Shown one piece after another: positions 1-8,012 of a DNA stretch of 18,615 bases. A program made the translations under genes and the position numbers. Positions within the stretch are counted from its first letter, which is position 1. Every line of letters starts with the position of its first letter. The notes under the pieces are model-generated. The model ran no database searches. It was given only the letters and a program-made list of their open reading frames with translations, and was not told where the DNA came from. The stretch comes from CAYJEQ01 sp964369235 (GTDB lineage Bacteria > Bacillota > Clostridia > Oscillospirales > Ruminococcaceae). The stretch is from positions 1-18,615 of the forward strand of contig CAYJEQ010000054.1 in assembly GCA_964369235.1 (NCBI GenBank), read 5' to 3'.

Positions 1-53
1 CTTGCAACACTAGAGCCTAAATCTAGCGCGTCTGCCAATTCCGCCACATCCGC
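1..53 (-). tRNA. tRNA-Leu (anticodon UAG), 3' part cut by window edge
   Basis: Read on the minus strand from position 53, the sequence starts GCGGATGTGGCGGAATTGG, a typical bacterial tRNA-Leu acceptor stem and D-arm. The anticodon stem CTAGA/TCTAG encloses the 7-base loop TTTAGGC; the anticodon TAG lies at 19-17. The sequence then enters what should be the long class II variable arm and is cut by the window edge, so the T-arm and acceptor 3' strand are not visible. It reads CUA leucine codons, which are very common in this window. Confidence 0.93.
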
Positions 54-65
54 AACTGCCTTATT

Positions 66-94
66 ATCATACCATTGTTTTTTATAAAAGTCAA
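66..94 (-). promoter_or_regulatory. Promoter of the tRNA-Leu gene
   Basis: On the minus strand, the -35 box TTGACT (94-89) and the -10 box TATGAT (71-66) are separated by 17 bases. Each differs from the sigma-A consensus at one position. Transcription would start near 59, about six bases before the tRNA 5' end. Confidence 0.8.
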
Positions 95-125
95 TACTTT
101 TTCGCAAAAAACTTTAATTAATTTT

Positions 126-172
126 AAAAAACCTTTATTTATCTTGTGTTTTCTTAAAATTAAAGTAGGTTT
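126..172 (-). terminator. Weak possible terminator after the 171-863 gene
   Basis: On the minus strand, AAACCT (172-167) can pair with AGGTTT (134-129), and a T-run follows. The stem is only about six strong pairs around a loop of about 30 bases, so this is a weak candidate. The tRNA gene downstream has its own promoter. Confidence 0.25.
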
Positions 173-863
173 AGCTTTGTTTATGGATAAGATCCCATGA
201 TTTAGCTAGGATGTGGTAGATACCACCATCGGTTTGTTGTTGATAGAGGTGATAACTGTCTAAATCCTTATAGATTTCCTCTATAGGTAGGCGATAGTTT
301 AACATGTCATTAGGTTCATTTGGGTCATAGTCATAATCTCCACTGTCTAAATAACCTCTGAGTCTGTTACTAAACACTCTTTCTATAAGGGCAATTTTTT
401 TCTCAGTGGATAGTATTTGGAAAAATCCAGACAACTCGGCGCCGATACAGTTATTAAAATAGTTTACCTGAAAATCTACAGCAATAACACTATTAAAGAT
501 TATATTAGCCGATAGCTTTTCCCCATTGCCATCATAATCATAATATTTTATATTAAATTCCACCTGTGTTTCTTTGTTTTTGGGAATTACCTTACAATCT
601 ATTAAGGAGCCATCAAAGGTTTTTAGCAGTAGTTTGGCTTTGGGGTTATTTGTAAGATTTTCTGTAGATTCAGGGAGGATTTCTTTTTGAGCTTTAATTA
701 AATCATATTCTGGAGGAAGCTGTTTTTCCAGTAAACACTCTAAATTCCACAGCACCTGCTTCTCAGCCTCTGTGGAGGTGATTATTCCACTTGGATTACT
801 ACTGTTATTTCTTAGTAGATTAGCTAAAACCACAGCCTCTAAGGAGGTAAGTTTAATATCCAT
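171..863 (-). CDS. Unrecognised cytosolic protein, 230 aa
   Basis: I do not recognise the family. The start at 863 was chosen because AAAGGA lies about eight bases upstream; an ATG at 908 in the same frame would overlap the preceding gene and has no better ribosome site. The protein has no signal peptide or membrane segment. Its N-terminus (about residues 1-50) is a leucine-rich helical stretch. The middle (about 75-150) looks like beta strands, with a YYDYDGNGE turn. The C-terminus is acidic and tyrosine-rich (GDYDYDPNEPND). It begins 34 bases after the lipoprotein gene stop on the same strand, so the two are probably co-transcribed. A partner or immunity-like role can only be guessed. Confidence 0.7.
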   Translation of the reverse strand: MDIKLTSLEAVVLANLLRNNSSNPSGIITSTEAEKQVLWNLECLLEKQLPPEYDLIKAQKEILPESTENLTNNPKAKLLLKTFDGSLIDCKVIPKNKETQVEFNIKYYDYDGNGEKLSANIIFNSVIAVDFQVNYFNNCIGAELSGFFQILSTEKKIALIERVFSNRLRGYLDSGDYDYDPNEPNDMLNYRLPIEEIYKDLDSYHLYQQQTDGGIYHILAKSWDLIHKQS

Positions 864-897
864 ATAGATGTCCTTTCTCAGTGTTAGGTGGGGGTGA

Positions 898-1684
898 CTA
901 CTCACCATCTACAACTGACATACAGATGTCATTTATTAGACTACTCATATCATCAAGCTCTAACATAGAGTCGGTATACAGACTTAAATAAAGGCTATCT
1001 TCTCCTAGTATGTCTATGCCAGCAGTAGCTATAGTGCCACTATTAGAGGAAAGGTTATTAGTCTGTGCAGAATAGCTATAGTCATCACTGTCTACTTCGT
1101 AGCCTAGAGCTGATTGGTCAAATGCCTCATATACCCCATGAAGCTCAGCACCTTTTACTTCTTTGGAAGCTCGTAGGGTAAATTCCTTAGCATCAAGGGT
1201 AAAGTCAATCTGGGCTATGGTGTCATTAATAATTGTATAGGTTAGTAGGGTAGCATATTGTGGAGGGGAAAGGTTTATGCCTATCTGAGAAAAATCCTCA
1301 TAGCTATCCACCTGTTTTAAAGGGTTTACCACAGTTACTATTTGGCTGCTATTATCAGAGGTGGAACTGCTAGGATTAACACTGCTAGTGGCAGAACTAC
1401 TGCCGGTGGCAGAACTGCTAGGCTCAGAACTACTGCCGATGGCAGAACTACTGCCGATGGCAGAACTACTGCCGATGGCAGAACTACTGCCGATGGCNNN
1501 NNNNNNNNNNNNNNNNNNNNNNNNNNNNNNNNNNNNNNNNNNNNNNNNNNNNNNNNNNNNNNNNNNNNNNNNNNNNNNNNNNNNNNNNNNNNNNNNNAGA
1601 ACTACTGCCATTGTCATCACTACTACAGGAAGTTAGGGTTAATAGGCATAGTGCTGTAATAAGGGAGGTTTTAATTATATTCAT
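898..1684 (-). CDS. Repeat-bearing lipoprotein, interrupted by an assembly gap
   Basis: The start at 1684 has AGGAG about nine bases upstream. It encodes an N-terminus with a Lys, a hydrophobic stretch and the lipobox LTSC (Cys20), so the product should be a membrane-anchored lipoprotein. After SSDDNGSSS the sequence enters a 100-N gap, then resumes in AIGSSS repeats and a globular C-terminal domain of about 150 residues with alternating beta-type segments, ending at 898. Upstream of the gap there are exactly 29 codons and downstream exactly 199 codons plus stop; both flanks end on codon boundaries. Treating the two parts as one gene is therefore reasonable, although the placeholder of 100 N breaks the frame. 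The Ser-rich repeats probably form a flexible stalk. I do not recognise the C-terminal domain. Confidence 0.75.
1426..1497 (-). repeat. 18-bp tandem repeat encoding AIGSSS
   Basis: Four identical 18-base units (plus-strand agaactactgccgatggc) run from 1426 and end exactly at the N-run. More diverged units lie at about 1381-1425, with GSSSEPSSSATGSSS-type residues. On the other side of the gap, 1598 resumes at the first base of the next unit. Confidence 0.95.
1498..1597. other. Assembly gap (100 N)
   Basis: Exactly 100 N, a customary placeholder for a gap of unknown length. It lies inside the 18-bp tandem repeat, which explains why the assembly failed here. True length cannot be read from this sequence; to keep the frame it must be a multiple of 3, and to keep repeat phase a multiple of 18. 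Confidence 0.97.
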
Positions 1685-1738
1685 CTTAAATACTCCTAAT
1701 TTATTATATTTTAATTTGTGGTGGTTTTCTTAATATAA

Positions 1739-1776
1739 AATTACCCTACCTTAACACTGGTGAAGGTAGGGTAATT
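1739..1776 (-). terminator. Intrinsic terminator of the ABC transporter operon
   Basis: A perfect 14-bp stem (1739-1752 with 1763-1776) encloses a 10-base loop. On the minus strand it is followed by TTTTATATT, a suitable U-rich tail. It lies 23 bases past the ATPase gene stop and ahead of the lipoprotein gene. Confidence 0.85.
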
Positions 1777-1798
1777 AGAGTAATTTGGATATAAATGC

Positions 1799-2509
1799 TT
1801 ACCCTATATCTAAAAATTCTTTTAATTTTTGACTTTGGGGATTGTTTAGGATAATGGGAGTACCATGTTCCACTATTACCCCTTTATCCATAAAGATTAC
1901 GTAATCAGCAAAGTCCTTTAGAAACTGTATTTCATGGGTAACAAATATAAACTCTATACCTGTGTTTTTAAGCTCCTGTACTGACTTTAGCACCTCTCTT
2001 GTTAAGATTGGGTCAAGGGCTGCTGTAGGCTCATCTAAAAATATTAGCTGGGGATCGGTGGCAAGGGCTCTAGCAATGGAGCCACGCTGTGCCTGACCTC
2101 CTGAAACCTGTGAGGGCTTTTTGTCCCCTTGATCCTCTATGCGAAGTTTTTTTAGTACAGTTTGGATTTTTTCCTCAGCTGTACTGTGGTCTATATGCTT
2201 AATCTTCTCTAGGATTAAGGCTATATTTTCTCTAATGGTTAGATGGGGGAAGAGATTGTGTTTTTGGAAAACATAACCTATCTGACTTTGGAAATTTTTT
2301 CTGTCTATCATGGGGGATAGATCATTAATCAAAATACTACCACTGTGGGTATCTTCAATACCAGCTAACAGTCTAAGCAGTGTGGATTTACCACAGCCAC
2401 TTTCCCCGATTATACCTATGGTGGATACTCCGTTAATCTCTAGGGAGATATTGTCTAAAACTTTTAAATCCCCATAGTATTTCTCTATATTCTCGATTTT
2501 AAAATTCAT
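1799..2509 (-). CDS. Polar amino-acid ABC transporter ATPase
   Basis: ATP-binding subunit of a polar amino-acid importer (GlnQ/HisP type), 236 aa, working at the inner face of the membrane. Visible motifs: Walker A GESGCGKST (35-43), Q-loop Gln82, signature VSGGQAQR (135-142), Walker B LIFLDE (155-160), D-loop ALD (164-166) and switch His192. The start at 2509 was preferred over an in-frame ATG at 2581 because AAGGTGAG stands just upstream, and the N-terminus MNFKIENIEKYYG is what the family shows. Its ATG overlaps the permease stop codon by one base (TAATG), indicating translational coupling. Substrate specificity cannot be read from this subunit. Confidence 0.94.
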   Translation of the reverse strand: MNFKIENIEKYYGDLKVLDNISLEINGVSTIGIIGESGCGKSTLLRLLAGIEDTHSGSILINDLSPMIDRKNFQSQIGYVFQKHNLFPHLTIRENIALILEKIKHIDHSTAEEKIQTVLKKLRIEDQGDKKPSQVSGGQAQRGSIARALATDPQLIFLDEPTAALDPILTREVLKSVQELKNTGIEFIFVTHEIQFLKDFADYVIFMDKGVIVEHGTPIILNNPQSQKLKEFLDIG

Positions 2510-3258
2510 TAGCTCACCTTTTTCCCTATATATTGTGCCAATAGTGACAGTGGTATGGTAATTGCTATATACATTAACCACATTACATAGTAGCCTTCTA
2601 CCACTGCCCAGTTTTTATTGGATATTACCGTTATTACATAGGAAATCTCGGTAATGGAAACAATTTTAAGCAGTGCTGACCCCTTTATTATACTGGAAAG
2701 GTTGTTTATAAGGGAGGGAATAAGGGGTTTAATCATTTGGGGGAGAATTACATAGGCGTATCTTTGGTAAAGGTTAAACCCATATAATTTCATAATAGTA
2801 TACTGATCCTCATCTACCACAGCCACTGCTGTTTGGTAGGCATTAGCTAGATAGGGGCTCATATATAGTGTCAGTGCTAACACCCCTAAAAATAGCTTGC
2901 TTTGGATATTTAGCGCTATGCCAAAAACATAAACCGATAGAAAGACCATTAGCAGTAGTGGAGTTCCCATAACAAGCTCGTTAAATACTCTGGAAAATGC
3001 CCTTACTATAGGAACAGGTGACTGAAGCATAAGAAAAAGTATAAACCCTATGATCATGCTACAAATCAGTGTTACCAAGCTAATTGCTAGGGTGGATAGA
3101 AAACCCTCCACCAGTAGGGTGGAGTCTGCAAATATTAACCCATATTGAGGATTGTCGGTGGTGTTTAACAGGGCATAGGAGATGACATATACAAAAAATA
3201 ATACAGCAATAAGATACTGAATATTCCTACTTACATTACTTTGGTTTTTATTATTCAT
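2509..3258 (-). CDS. Polar amino-acid ABC transporter permease
   Basis: Membrane subunit of the HisM/GlnP family, 249 aa, about five membrane segments (roughly 14-33, 50-78, 98-116, 122-140 and 223-243). The segment RVFNELVMGTPLLL (90-103) is the family signature before the third segment. The cytoplasmic EAA-type loop at about 156-182 (KLYGFNLYQRYAYVILP and following) docks onto the ATPase. A possible ribosome site GGAAGG stands about 13 bases before the ATG, which is longer than ideal. It lies 33 bases after the binding-protein gene and overlaps the ATPase gene by one base. A single permease gene implies a homodimeric channel. Confidence 0.93.
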   Translation of the reverse strand: MNNKNQSNVSRNIQYLIAVLFFVYVISYALLNTTDNPQYGLIFADSTLLVEGFLSTLAISLVTLICSMIIGFILFLMLQSPVPIVRAFSRVFNELVMGTPLLLMVFLSVYVFGIALNIQSKLFLGVLALTLYMSPYLANAYQTAVAVVDEDQYTIMKLYGFNLYQRYAYVILPQMIKPLIPSLINNLSSIIKGSALLKIVSITEISYVITVISNKNWAVVEGYYVMWLMYIAITIPLSLLAQYIGKKVS

Positions 3259-3291
3259 AGTTTTAGCAGTACCTTCCTTTAACCGAGGTGA

Positions 3292-4170
3292 TTAGTTCTC
3301 ACTAGATGGTGGATAGATTATAAAGTCCAGTCCTAGTTCTGGATTGGATAGGAACTCACCAATCTGCTGATCGTATTTATCCCCAGCCTGAGTGTATAAA
3401 CCTTCCTCTGTGTACATCCAGTCAATAAACTCATTAGATAGATCTATAAGCTCCTGATTGCCGTTTTTCACAGCAAAGGAGGAGGAGAAGTAATCACTAA
3501 TATTACTGTAAACAATGGTGGTTTCGGGGTGGGCAGCATGGTCGCCATATACAGTGCCTGCACCCATGTGAACATGGCTCATACCCTGTGTTACCTCTAC
3601 TAGTGCTGCTGCAATGTCCGTAGCTTCTACTACATCTAAGCCTTTTTCTCTAGGTAGGGAAACAGCTACTGTGCCTGATAATCCGATAAACTTCATTCCC
3701 TCTACACTGTAGAAATCCTCCTCGGACATAGTATCATCAATATTATTAGCCAGTGCAAATTCTTTATTTACCAGTGCCAGTACAGGGGCGTATCGGTAAG
3801 GCTTGCTAAAATCAGCTTTAAGCTCTCTTTCTACTGTGGCAGACATATCGCTAATGGCAATATCAATCTCCCCAGTATCCAGTGCAGGGATAATCATAGA
3901 GAAGTCGGTATTTACTATTTCTATCTCTCTGCCAATATACTCACCAAAGGCGTAAGCAATATCCACCTCAAAGCCTGTAGGCTCTCCATTATCATCTAGG
4001 TACATAAATGGGTAGAACTTTAAGTCAATACCCACCTTTAGTACATCATCGGTACTTTGGGTAGTATCAGATGGGGTTTCCTCTGATGAAGGTGTGTTAA
4101 CTGCTGTGTTAGAACAGGCTGTAAACATTACTGTAGCCATTAATAGGGCTAAAATCTTACTTAGTTTCAT
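3292..4170 (-). CDS. Amino-acid-binding lipoprotein of an ABC importer
   Basis: Family 3 extracellular solute-binding protein, 292 aa. The signal peptide ends in lipobox FTAC (Cys19), followed by a Ser/Thr-rich linker to about residue 42. The mature fold opens with VLKVGIDLKFYPFMYLDDNGEPTGF (split here only by eye: 43-67), typical of the family. Arg115 in MSATVERE matches the Arg that grips the ligand alpha-carboxylate. The second lobe has an unusual His-rich stretch, SHVHMGAGTVYGDHAAH (His199, 201, 211, 214), where relatives usually have an acidic ADD-type segment. It is first in the operon, ahead of permease and ATPase. An ATG with AAAGGA about 11 bases upstream supports the start. Likely ligand: an amino acid, identity unknown. 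Confidence 0.92.
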   Translation of the reverse strand: MKLSKILALLMATVMFTACSNTAVNTPSSEETPSDTTQSTDDVLKVGIDLKFYPFMYLDDNGEPTGFEVDIAYAFGEYIGREIEIVNTDFSMIIPALDTGEIDIAISDMSATVERELKADFSKPYRYAPVLALVNKEFALANNIDDTMSEEDFYSVEGMKFIGLSGTVAVSLPREKGLDVVEATDIAAALVEVTQGMSHVHMGAGTVYGDHAAHPETTIVYSNISDYFSSSFAVKNGNQELIDLSNEFIDWMYTEEGLYTQAGDKYDQQIGEFLSNPELGLDFIIYPPSSEN

Positions 4171-4210
4171 AATTATAGTATCCTTTCCTTTGTGTATTCT
4201 AATAGCTGTT

Positions 4211-4226
4211 ATTACCTATAGGTAAT
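4211..4226. promoter_or_regulatory. Perfect 16-bp palindrome in the transporter leader (operator candidate)
   Basis: ATTACCTATAGGTAAT is an exact palindrome. It lies just downstream of the predicted start point of the transporter operon, where a repressor could block transcription. A similar but imperfect element (ATACC-N5-GGTAT on the minus strand, about 4276-4290) lies just upstream of the -35 box. The regulator is unknown. Confidence 0.5.
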
Positions 4227-4239
4227 TGACTATCCTATT

Positions 4240-4269
4240 ATTCTACACCATTATTTGGTATTTTGTAAA
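4240..4269 (-). promoter_or_regulatory. Promoter of the amino-acid transporter operon
   Basis: On the minus strand, TTTACA (4269-4264) and TAGAAT (4245-4240) are separated by 18 bases. Each has one mismatch to consensus. The start point would be near 4233, giving a leader of about 60 bases that contains the palindrome at 4211-4226. Confidence 0.65.
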
Positions 4270-4440
4270 GATATAATACCCATTAGGTATAGTTAATACT
4301 ACATAAGGTATAATATAATCTTAAATATAAGGGTAATTCTATAATATATTACAGGTGATTGTTATAATATTATTTAAGTTCACAGTGTCTATTATATTAA
4401 TAACCATCATAATCCCTTGTTTATACCAATAGCTACCCAG

Positions 4441-5469
4441 CTATATAAAATCTTTTAGGCTATATATAGTATTACCCATATATCCTGTGGTAGTTTCGCT
4501 GTGTAGCATGGATTTTAAAACTGCCTCCTGGGTGGCATCAGCCACTGCCTTAAAGGCGCTTTCTAGCTTTTCCTCCCTTAACACCTTAAACTCTAGTAGT
4601 TGGCTGGAGCTTTCATGGGGGATTTTCTCTGCTGTGGTAAAGCCTAGCACCAATTCGCCACTGCCATGACCTATGTAGGAGCCCAGCCTTGCAAACCCCA
4701 CAGCAGAGCGCTTTATTATTCTTTTAAGCTGGCGATGGGTTACAGGCATATCGGTGGCAACTATTACGATAATTGAGCCTTGGTCAGGTACTGGAGTGTT
4801 GTTTATTTTATGGGCGATTTCTGCCCCTATATTATTACCATCAATAACTAAATCCTCCATACGACCGTGGTTGGATAGCACCATTACCCCAAGGGTATAG
4901 CTGTTCCCATCAATATTAATTATACGGGAGGAGGAGCCGATACCACCCTTAAGCCCGTGGCATTTCATACCTCTGCCTGCACCTACAGCACCCTCAGCAA
5001 AATCCTCATCGGCACTATCTATAGCAGATAAAAGTTCCTTTTCCCCTACAACACGATGGGTGATTTTATTTAGCTGGCTGTCGTTACATTCGCAGACTAT
5101 GGGATTGTAGGTTTTAAGCTCTAAACCTTCCTGTTGGCACTGGTCTATAGTATAGCTAACCAGCCCATCTGCTACCAGCCCTACATTTAAGGTGTTAGTA
5201 AGGGCGATTACGCTTTCCAGTACCCCTAACTCCTCCACCTGCATAAGTCCAATAGTTTTGCCAAAACCATTAATCACATAGCTGGCTGCAACTAATTTAT
5301 CACTGTAGACATTGCCCTCATGGGGCAGTACCACCGTTACTCCTGTTTTGTGATCATTATTATCAATGGTGGTGTGACCTACACGAACACCTTTAACATC
5401 GGTGATTTTATTTAGTTTACCTGTAGGGAAATCCCCTATTGTAAGATTTTCTATATTATTTATAATCAT
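4441..5469 (-). CDS. P1-family (DmpA-like) self-processing aminopeptidase
   Basis: N-terminal-nucleophile hydrolase of the DmpA/BapA group, 342 aa, usual for the family. These enzymes cut themselves once before a Ser/Thr, and the new N-terminus is the nucleophile. Here the predicted cut is Gly231-Ser232 in PDQGSIIVIVATD, giving chains of 231 and 111 residues. The DmpA active-site residues I recall (Asn218, Ser250, Ser288, Glu290) map with one constant offset of 18 to Asn200, Ser232, Ser270 and Glu272. The start GVRVGHTTI and the segment KGGIGSSSR are also typical. No signal peptide, so it is probably cytosolic. Substrate may be N-terminal amino acids of short, possibly D- or beta-residue, peptides. 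GGAGG lies about ten bases before the ATG. The amino-acid importer lies downstream on the same strand. Confidence 0.92.
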   Translation of the reverse strand: MIINNIENLTIGDFPTGKLNKITDVKGVRVGHTTIDNNDHKTGVTVVLPHEGNVYSDKLVAASYVINGFGKTIGLMQVEELGVLESVIALTNTLNVGLVADGLVSYTIDQCQQEGLELKTYNPIVCECNDSQLNKITHRVVGEKELLSAIDSADEDFAEGAVGAGRGMKCHGLKGGIGSSSRIINIDGNSYTLGVMVLSNHGRMEDLVIDGNNIGAEIAHKINNTPVPDQGSIIVIVATDMPVTHRQLKRIIKRSAVGFARLGSYIGHGSGELVLGFTTAEKIPHESSSQLLEFKVLREEKLESAFKAVADATQEAVLKSMLHSETTTGYMGNTIYSLKDFI

Positions 5470-5501
5470 AATCTTTTAACCTCCAGATACTTAATATGAC
5501 A

Positions 5502-5530
5502 ATTATATAATATTATGTCTGTAGTGGCAA
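5502..5530 (-). promoter_or_regulatory. Promoter of the P1 peptidase gene
   Basis: On the minus strand, TTGCCA (5530-5525) and a perfect TATAAT (5507-5502) are 17 bases apart. The start point would be near 5495, about 26 bases before the ATG. Confidence 0.8.
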
Positions 5531-5636
5531 TAGCTAACAAAGACTGGGACTACTACTTATTATCTTTGGATTAGTGACGATAGGTGTATAGTAATACTTT
5601 AATATACATAATAATTAATTATATAAGGGGTGCCCT

Positions 5637-7811
5637 ATGAAAAGCAGAATAACTAGAGAAGTTCTCTCAGTTGTAGCAAATAACCCACAAAACTTCCCCT
5701 ATGACCTATCCATAGGAATTATAGTAAAAAACGAAGCAGACTATCTACTAAGATGTGTTAAATCCCTTGAAAAAATAAGAAAAGAGCTGTCCTGTCAGCT
5801 TATTATAACCGATACAGGCTCCACTGATGGCACTATAGAAATTGCCAAGGAGTACGCAGATGTATTTTTGCAGTTTGATTGGTGTGATGACTTTTCTGCT
5901 GCAAGAAATACAGGGGTAAAGGTGGCAGAGGGTAGATGGTTTGGATTTATTGACGCCGATGAGTATTTTGGTGATGATTGTGAGGATTTGATAAAATTCT
6001 TTAAATCCCCTGACCATAATAAATATAGCTATCTGAAAATCCCCCGTTATGATTATAGTCATACATCTATGATGGATTTTGATATAATTACCTTAGATAG
6101 ATTTCATAATTTTTCCAGTGGAAAGAGATATTTCCAAGGAAAAATACATGAGCAGATACCTCTTGTAGATAATAATCACTACTTTGCCGAAACTGTTCTG
6201 CACCATACTGGATATATAGGGTTTTCACAATATGAGAAAATTTGTAGAAATGAGCCTGTACTTTATAGCCAGATTAAGTCTAATCCTAAAGATATCCGTA
6301 GCTATATTCAGCTAGCTATGGGAAAAACACAGCTAGCTGAGAAAATAGAGGTTTGTCAGCAGTGTTTAAAAGATGTAGGTAGCTTAATAGAGGTAAAGGA
6401 TAGCTATTATTTAATACTGGCAGCAATGTTAAGTAAGTTTTACTATAGGAGAGAGGAATATTCTAAGCTCTTTAACCTTGCTACTGATTATGTAGCCATA
6501 GATAGTGAGATAAATCTGCCTAAAATGGAGATGGTATATTTTTTAGCACTGGCTATGATTACCACAGGGAACTTTGATGAGGCTATTAAATATATAAAAC
6601 TCTATGATAAGTGTTATAAGTATCTACAGAAAAATCCCGACACTGATAATAATATTGCTGTTGAGTACATAAGTAATAGTGATAAAAGTCACATAATAAT
6701 GGTAATGGAATTAGCTAGATGTTATGAGATTAATAATCAGCCAGAATTATCCTATGAAACACTAATGTCAGTAAAAGCCCTAGACTATATAGAGGCTGGC
6801 AAACCAGTGTTAATTACCCAGTATATTAATGTGTTGATTTCTTTAGATAGATTTAAGGAAATAGGGGAGATTTACCGTAGATTTGCTCTAGATAGCAACC
6901 TGAGAAAATATATAATTCAGGTGCTGGAAACGGCTCTTAATCCCCAAAGATACACCTCTACAACTAGAGGGCTAGCACAGGAGCTTACCAGTAATATAAA
7001 TGATGGCTACCTAGCTTTAGTGGCGATGAGGGATAATGGCTTTAAGGAGGTAACTCCAGAGCTTATTAAGTTAGTAACAGAGGATACTATTAGCTGTGAA
7101 AGCGAAGCTTTTGCCCATCTACTATACTACAGCTTACAGGAAAAACAAGATGTGTTTAGCCTTATAGCTAATACTACAGTGGACACCTTAGTGGGATATA
7201 TTACAAGGATGTATAGTAGCTATGGTGATTACCCTAGGGTTATTCTGTCCTATATAGAGGCTGTTAACCTAGAGGAAATTACCCAGTATAAAGAACTGGT
7301 GTTTATTAAAAATCTTTGTTATTATCATCTAATAAACCTAAATAATATAAATATTAGCATGAAGCCTAATCTGGAGCAGGTTAGATATATAGCAGCTATC
7401 TTTGGGAAGGTTACTATGAAACTAGCCCAAAGGGTTTATAATATGGATTATATTATGGATAATATGGACTTTATAAGTGGTGTGGATAGCTGTGGGATTT
7501 ATATGGCTATGGCTGAGGAGTATTTAGGTAGTGATGATGTAAACTACATTAAGATGTTAAAGAAAGCCCTAGAACAGCAGGAGAAGATTTATCTTGCAGT
7601 GGATATACTAACCAAGCCTATTAAGGAGCAGTTAGAAAGCAGAAAACCACAGTTAGATGAGTTTGCAGCCTTGGCTATACAGATTAAGGCGCAGATAAGA
7701 AATCTAATAGCAGCAGGGGATAAAATAAATGCTAAACTGGTACTAGACCAGTACAGCAAACTAAATCCAAATGATAGAGATATCATAGATTTAAAAGAAA
7801 GTTTAATATAA
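5637..7811 (+). CDS. Family 2 glycosyltransferase with a long TPR-like C-terminal region
   Basis: 724 aa. The N-terminal GT-A domain (about 23-195) carries SIGIIVKNEADYLL (25-38), the nucleotide-sugar site DTGSTDGT (59-66), FSAARNTG (86-93), the metal-binding DADE (106-109) and the later conserved KIHEQI (169-174) and HHTGY (189-193). This is the branch that includes SunS-type peptide glycosyltransferases and many TPR-fused enzymes. Residues about 215-724 are helical and repeat-like (NPKDIRSYIQLAMGK is TPR-type), probably a docking platform for a protein acceptor. No membrane segment or signal peptide. AAGGGG lies six bases before the ATG. No sugar-nucleotide, flagellin or bacteriocin gene lies nearby, so donor and acceptor are unknown. 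It stands alone, followed by a strong terminator. Confidence 0.88.
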   Translation: MKSRITREVLSVVANNPQNFPYDLSIGIIVKNEADYLLRCVKSLEKIRKELSCQLIITDTGSTDGTIEIAKEYADVFLQFDWCDDFSAARNTGVKVAEGRWFGFIDADEYFGDDCEDLIKFFKSPDHNKYSYLKIPRYDYSHTSMMDFDIITLDRFHNFSSGKRYFQGKIHEQIPLVDNNHYFAETVLHHTGYIGFSQYEKICRNEPVLYSQIKSNPKDIRSYIQLAMGKTQLAEKIEVCQQCLKDVGSLIEVKDSYYLILAAMLSKFYYRREEYSKLFNLATDYVAIDSEINLPKMEMVYFLALAMITTGNFDEAIKYIKLYDKCYKYLQKNPDTDNNIAVEYISNSDKSHIIMVMELARCYEINNQPELSYETLMSVKALDYIEAGKPVLITQYINVLISLDRFKEIGEIYRRFALDSNLRKYIIQVLETALNPQRYTSTTRGLAQELTSNINDGYLALVAMRDNGFKEVTPELIKLVTEDTISCESEAFAHLLYYSLQEKQDVFSLIANTTVDTLVGYITRMYSSYGDYPRVILSYIEAVNLEEITQYKELVFIKNLCYYHLINLNNINISMKPNLEQVRYIAAIFGKVTMKLAQRVYNMDYIMDNMDFISGVDSCGIYMAMAEEYLGSDDVNYIKMLKKALEQQEKIYLAVDILTKPIKEQLESRKPQLDEFAALAIQIKAQIRNLIAAGDKINAKLVLDQYSKLNPNDRDIIDLKESLI

Positions 7812-7821
7812 AAATCATAGC

Positions 7822-7864
7822 AAAAAAGTATCTGTTCAGTTTAGTGACAGGTGCTTTTTTGTTT
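7822..7864 (+). terminator. Intrinsic terminator of the glycosyltransferase gene
   Basis: A 14-bp stem with two G-T pairs (7822-7835 with 7847-7860) and an 11-base loop. Its 3' arm ends in six T, followed by GTTT. It lies ten bases past the stop codon. Confidence 0.88.
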
Positions 7865-8012
7865 ATGTATAGGGTAATTTATTGTAAATATAGAGGATAA
7901 TATAAACTAAAGTAAGGTATTTACAAAAAAGTGAAAAATACTCTTTATTTACCAGTTAGTTTATAGTAAAATAAAAGAAGGACATACAAATAAATTTAAT
8001 AAGAGGTGGAAC

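Noticed and set aside
1426..1497. Possible CRISPR array from the regular repeats
   Set aside because: Units are contiguous 18-bp in-frame coding repeats with no spacers.
1342..1659. Plus-strand frames through the repeat and N-run
   Set aside because: They are opposite-strand readings of the AIGSSS repeat and include the assembly gap; no start signal.
1690..1731. Promoter with TATAAT at 1708-1703 for the repeat lipoprotein
   Set aside because: The -35 match is poor and the start point would fall on the ribosome site.
5564..5592. Promoter with TATAGT for the glycosyltransferase
   Set aside because: No acceptable -35 hexamer at 16-18 bases; left unannotated.
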